Below, in pieces: positions 62,446 through 64,000 of a DNA stretch of 64,000 bases. The DNA is taken from positions 39,735-103,734 of the forward strand of contig DAIDIP010000014.1 in the NCBI GenBank assembly GCA_027451745.1, in the 5' to 3' direction. The notes beneath the pieces are model-generated. The model was not told the DNA's origin, did no database searches, and saw only the letters and a list, made by a program, of their open reading frames with translations. The position numbers were made by a program, and so were the translations under genes. Source of the stretch: Candidatus Melainabacteria bacterium. Its GTDB lineage: Bacteria; Cyanobacteriota; Vampirovibrionia; Obscuribacterales; Obscuribacteraceae. Numbering within the stretch: position 1 is the stretch's first letter; every line of letters begins with the position of its first letter.

Positions 62446-63630
62446 ATGGCACGCCAGAAGTACGAAAGAACTAAACCGAACGTAAACGTCGGCACAATTG
62501 GGCACGTTGATCACGGTAAAACAACTTTGACGGCTGCCATAACAACAGTTTTGGCAAAAACCGGTCAAGCAAAAGCAAAAAAATATGATGAAATCGACGC
62601 CGCTCCGGAAGAAAAAGCTCGTGGTATCACAATCAATACAGCTCACGTAGAATATGAAACAGCTTCCCGTCACTACAGTCACGTAGACTGTCCTGGACAC
62701 GCCGACTATATCAAAAACATGATTACAGGTGCTGCCCAAATGGATGGCGCTATATTGGTTATTTCGGCAACCGATGGACCAATGCCACAAACACGTGAAC
62801 ACATCCTTCTTGCTCGTCAAGTAGGTGTTCCGCATATAGTAGTTTTCATGAACAAATGCGATATGGTTGACGATCCTGAACTTTTAGACTTAGTTGAATT
62901 AGAAGCTCGTGAATTGCTCACCAAGTATCAATTCCCTGGTGATAAGATTCCATTTATCAAAGGATCAGCCTTAAAAGCACTTGAAGGCGATGCCGAACAA
63001 GAAAAGAAAATTTTGGAATTGATGAAGGCAGTTGATGAATTTATCCCAACTCCAGTTCGTGAGACTGAAAAACCATTCTTGCTAGCTGTAGAAGACGTAT
63101 TTAGTATCACTGGTCGTGGTACCGTTGCTACAGGCAGAATTGAGCGTGGTCAAGTAAAAGTTGGCGATGAAGTTGAAATCATCGGCTTACAAGAAACACG
63201 CAAGACTACCGTAACTGGTGTGGAAATGTATCAGAAGACATTGGATTCAGGTATTGCTGGTGATAACGTTGGTATCTTAATTCGTGGTATCGATAAGACA
63301 CAAATTGAACGTGGTCAAGTTATTGCTAAACCAGGTTCAATTAAGCCACACAAAAAGTTCAAAGCAGAAGTTTATGTTTTGAGCAAAGAAGAAGGCGGAC
63401 GTCACACTCCATTTTTCCCTGGTTACAGACCTCAGTTCTACATCCGTACAACTGATGTTACCGGCAGCATTGTATTGCCAACTGGTGTAGAAATGGTTAT
63501 GCCTGGTGACAATGTTCATATGGATGTTGAACTTATTCAACCAGTAGCTATTGAAGAAGGTATGCGCTTTGCTATTCGTGAAGGCGGACGTACTGTAGGG
63601 GCTGGTGTAGTCTCTAAGATTACCGAATAG
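62446..63630 (+). CDS. tuf: Elongation factor Tu
   Basis: EF-Tu delivers aminoacyl-tRNA to the ribosome as a GTPase. The 394-residue protein has the G1 motif GHVDHGKT at residues 19-26, the G2 region [15 protein letters not shown]3 [10 protein letters not shown]4 NKCD and the C-terminal domains ending [17 protein letters not shown]. The [27 protein letters not shown] segment and the [25 protein letters not shown] wording read like Cyanobacteria. It does not show the approximately 10-residue insertion typical of the 409-residue cyanobacterial EF-Tu. GGAG lies about ten bases before the ATG. Downstream is a long palindromic terminator rather than secE directly. Confidence 0.99.
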   Translation: MARQKYERTKPNVNVGTIGHVDHGKTTLTAAITTVLAKTGQAKAKKYDEIDAAPEEKARGITINTAHVEYETASRHYSHVDCPGHADYIKNMITGAAQMDGAILVISATDGPMPQTREHILLARQVGVPHIVVFMNKCDMVDDPELLDLVELEARELLTKYQFPGDKIPFIKGSALKALEGDAEQEKKILELMKAVDEFIPTPVRETEKPFLLAVEDVFSITGRGTVATGRIERGQVKVGDEVEIIGLQETRKTTVTGVEMYQKTLDSGIAGDNVGILIRGIDKTQIERGQVIAKPGSIKPHKKFKAEVYVLSKEEGGRHTPFFPGYRPQFYIRTTDVTGSIVLPTGVEMVMPGDNVHMDVELIQPVAIEEGMRFAIREGGRTVGAGVVSKITE

Positions 63631-63654
63631 TTTCTACAAACATTCATTTAAATA

Positions 63655-63688
63655 AAGAAGGGCGACTGGTTAACCAGTCGCCCTTCTT
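63655..63688. terminator. Perfect palindromic (bidirectional-looking) terminator after tuf
   Basis: A 34-base exact palindrome (15-bp arms around TTAA, centre about 63671-63672) is bordered by AAGAAG and CTTCTT. It is GC-rich in the stem, with no long T-run after it. The sharpness and place, 24 bases after the tuf stop, make it the tuf terminator; the symmetry would also serve the other strand. Confidence 0.75.
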
Positions 63689-64000
63689 GCTATGGAAACA
63701 GCAAATGCAAGAACACGAGGATGAGCTGTACTTTAAAAGAAATGCAGTAAAGCTAAATGCTGATGCCAAAAGTTGGATGTGAATTCGCAAAATAAATATC
63801 TAAACAGTGTAATTGCTGTTCCCGCAAGCAGCTCAATTGAGGAACCTTATCCCAAGCTGCATGTATTTTTGCCGAAGGGGATTGGTGGCTTGCCCAAAGA
63901 TTGTTACGCGCGCTGTGTATTAATGGGACTTTAACACTTTTTAGCACCATACCAGACCAATATTCTGTCTGTGAGCGGCGAATGCCTCAGGGAATAATGA
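63689..64000. other. Terminal 312 bases: no supported gene
   Basis: A minus-strand frame (63753-63950) encodes about 65 residues with Trp, His and Cys (WASHQSPSAKIHAAWDKVPQLSCL). It has no ribosome binding site, so I do not call it. No tRNA, repeat or promoter is evident; the next gene of the tuf neighbourhood (often secE or a tRNA) was not seen before the end. Confidence 0.6.

Noticed and set aside
63753..63950. Minus-strand 65-residue frame after tuf
   Set aside because: No ribosome site, and the frame stays open upstream of the ATG; family unknown. Left uncalled but noted as possible.

Overview
The window is an AT-rich bacterial chromosome segment. The best guess is a non-photosynthetic relative of Cyanobacteria (Melainabacteria/Vampirovibrionia, e.g. 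an Obscuribacter-like lineage). The guess rests on cyanobacterial-looking EF-Tu wording, the C5 haem gene hemL, an meso-DAP-type MurE motif, an SLH-like surface protein, several TPR proteins, and a phosphate-permease promoter carrying two cyanobacterial-type Pho-box repeats. It is inference from protein wording; no phylogeny or search was run. I see no transposase, integrase, phage gene, CRISPR array or replication origin.

Layout. 0-7 kb: radA and lgt diverge; then a membrane protein with a readable promoter and operator-like palindrome, and a 1268-residue TPR protein built from a ~218-residue super-repeat. 7-19 kb: hpf, an SLH/TIM-barrel-like secreted protein, nadE, a small membrane protein, a fused enoyl-CoA hydratase/hydroxyacyl-CoA dehydrogenase, a wall amidase overlapping mnmA, and a second TPR protein. 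19-32 kb: mfd with a parvulin lipoprotein and an EF-hand protein, then a metallo-beta-lactamase-fold hydrolase, prs, a PLP-dependent lyase, comF, hemL, a thioredoxin-like protein and a peroxiredoxin. 32-36 kb: rplU-rpmA-murE with two unknowns downstream. 36-41 kb: a GNAT gene broken by an in-frame stop, a response regulator/histidine kinase pair with an unknown third gene, and tRNA-His. 41-46 kb: a double M16 peptidase, a LysM membrane protein and a Pit phosphate permease.

46-61 kb is the accessory-looking part. It holds a glycosyltransferase, a 1329-residue LysM protein with two tandem-repeat arrays, a HerA/VirB4-like ATPase with two CX2CX3C motifs, and a VirD4/TraG-like membrane ATPase with an N-terminal zinc ribbon and a large predicted extracytoplasmic domain. 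A divergent coiled-coil protein and small membrane proteins follow. The two ATPases share a strand. Their upstream region carries a palindrome that can act as the -35 of the leftward promoter and lies just upstream of the -10 of the rightward one. No relaxase or other conjugation gene is present. This looks like an envelope-spanning translocation machine I cannot name, and it is the best candidate for an undescribed system.

61-64 kb: an rlmB-type rRNA methyltransferase and a tRNA-Thr/tRNA-Tyr/tRNA-Thr/tuf cluster. The cluster is like E. coli thrU-tyrU-glyT-thrT-tufB but lacks glyT, and it ends in a long perfect palindrome. The last 310 bases hold no gene I can support.
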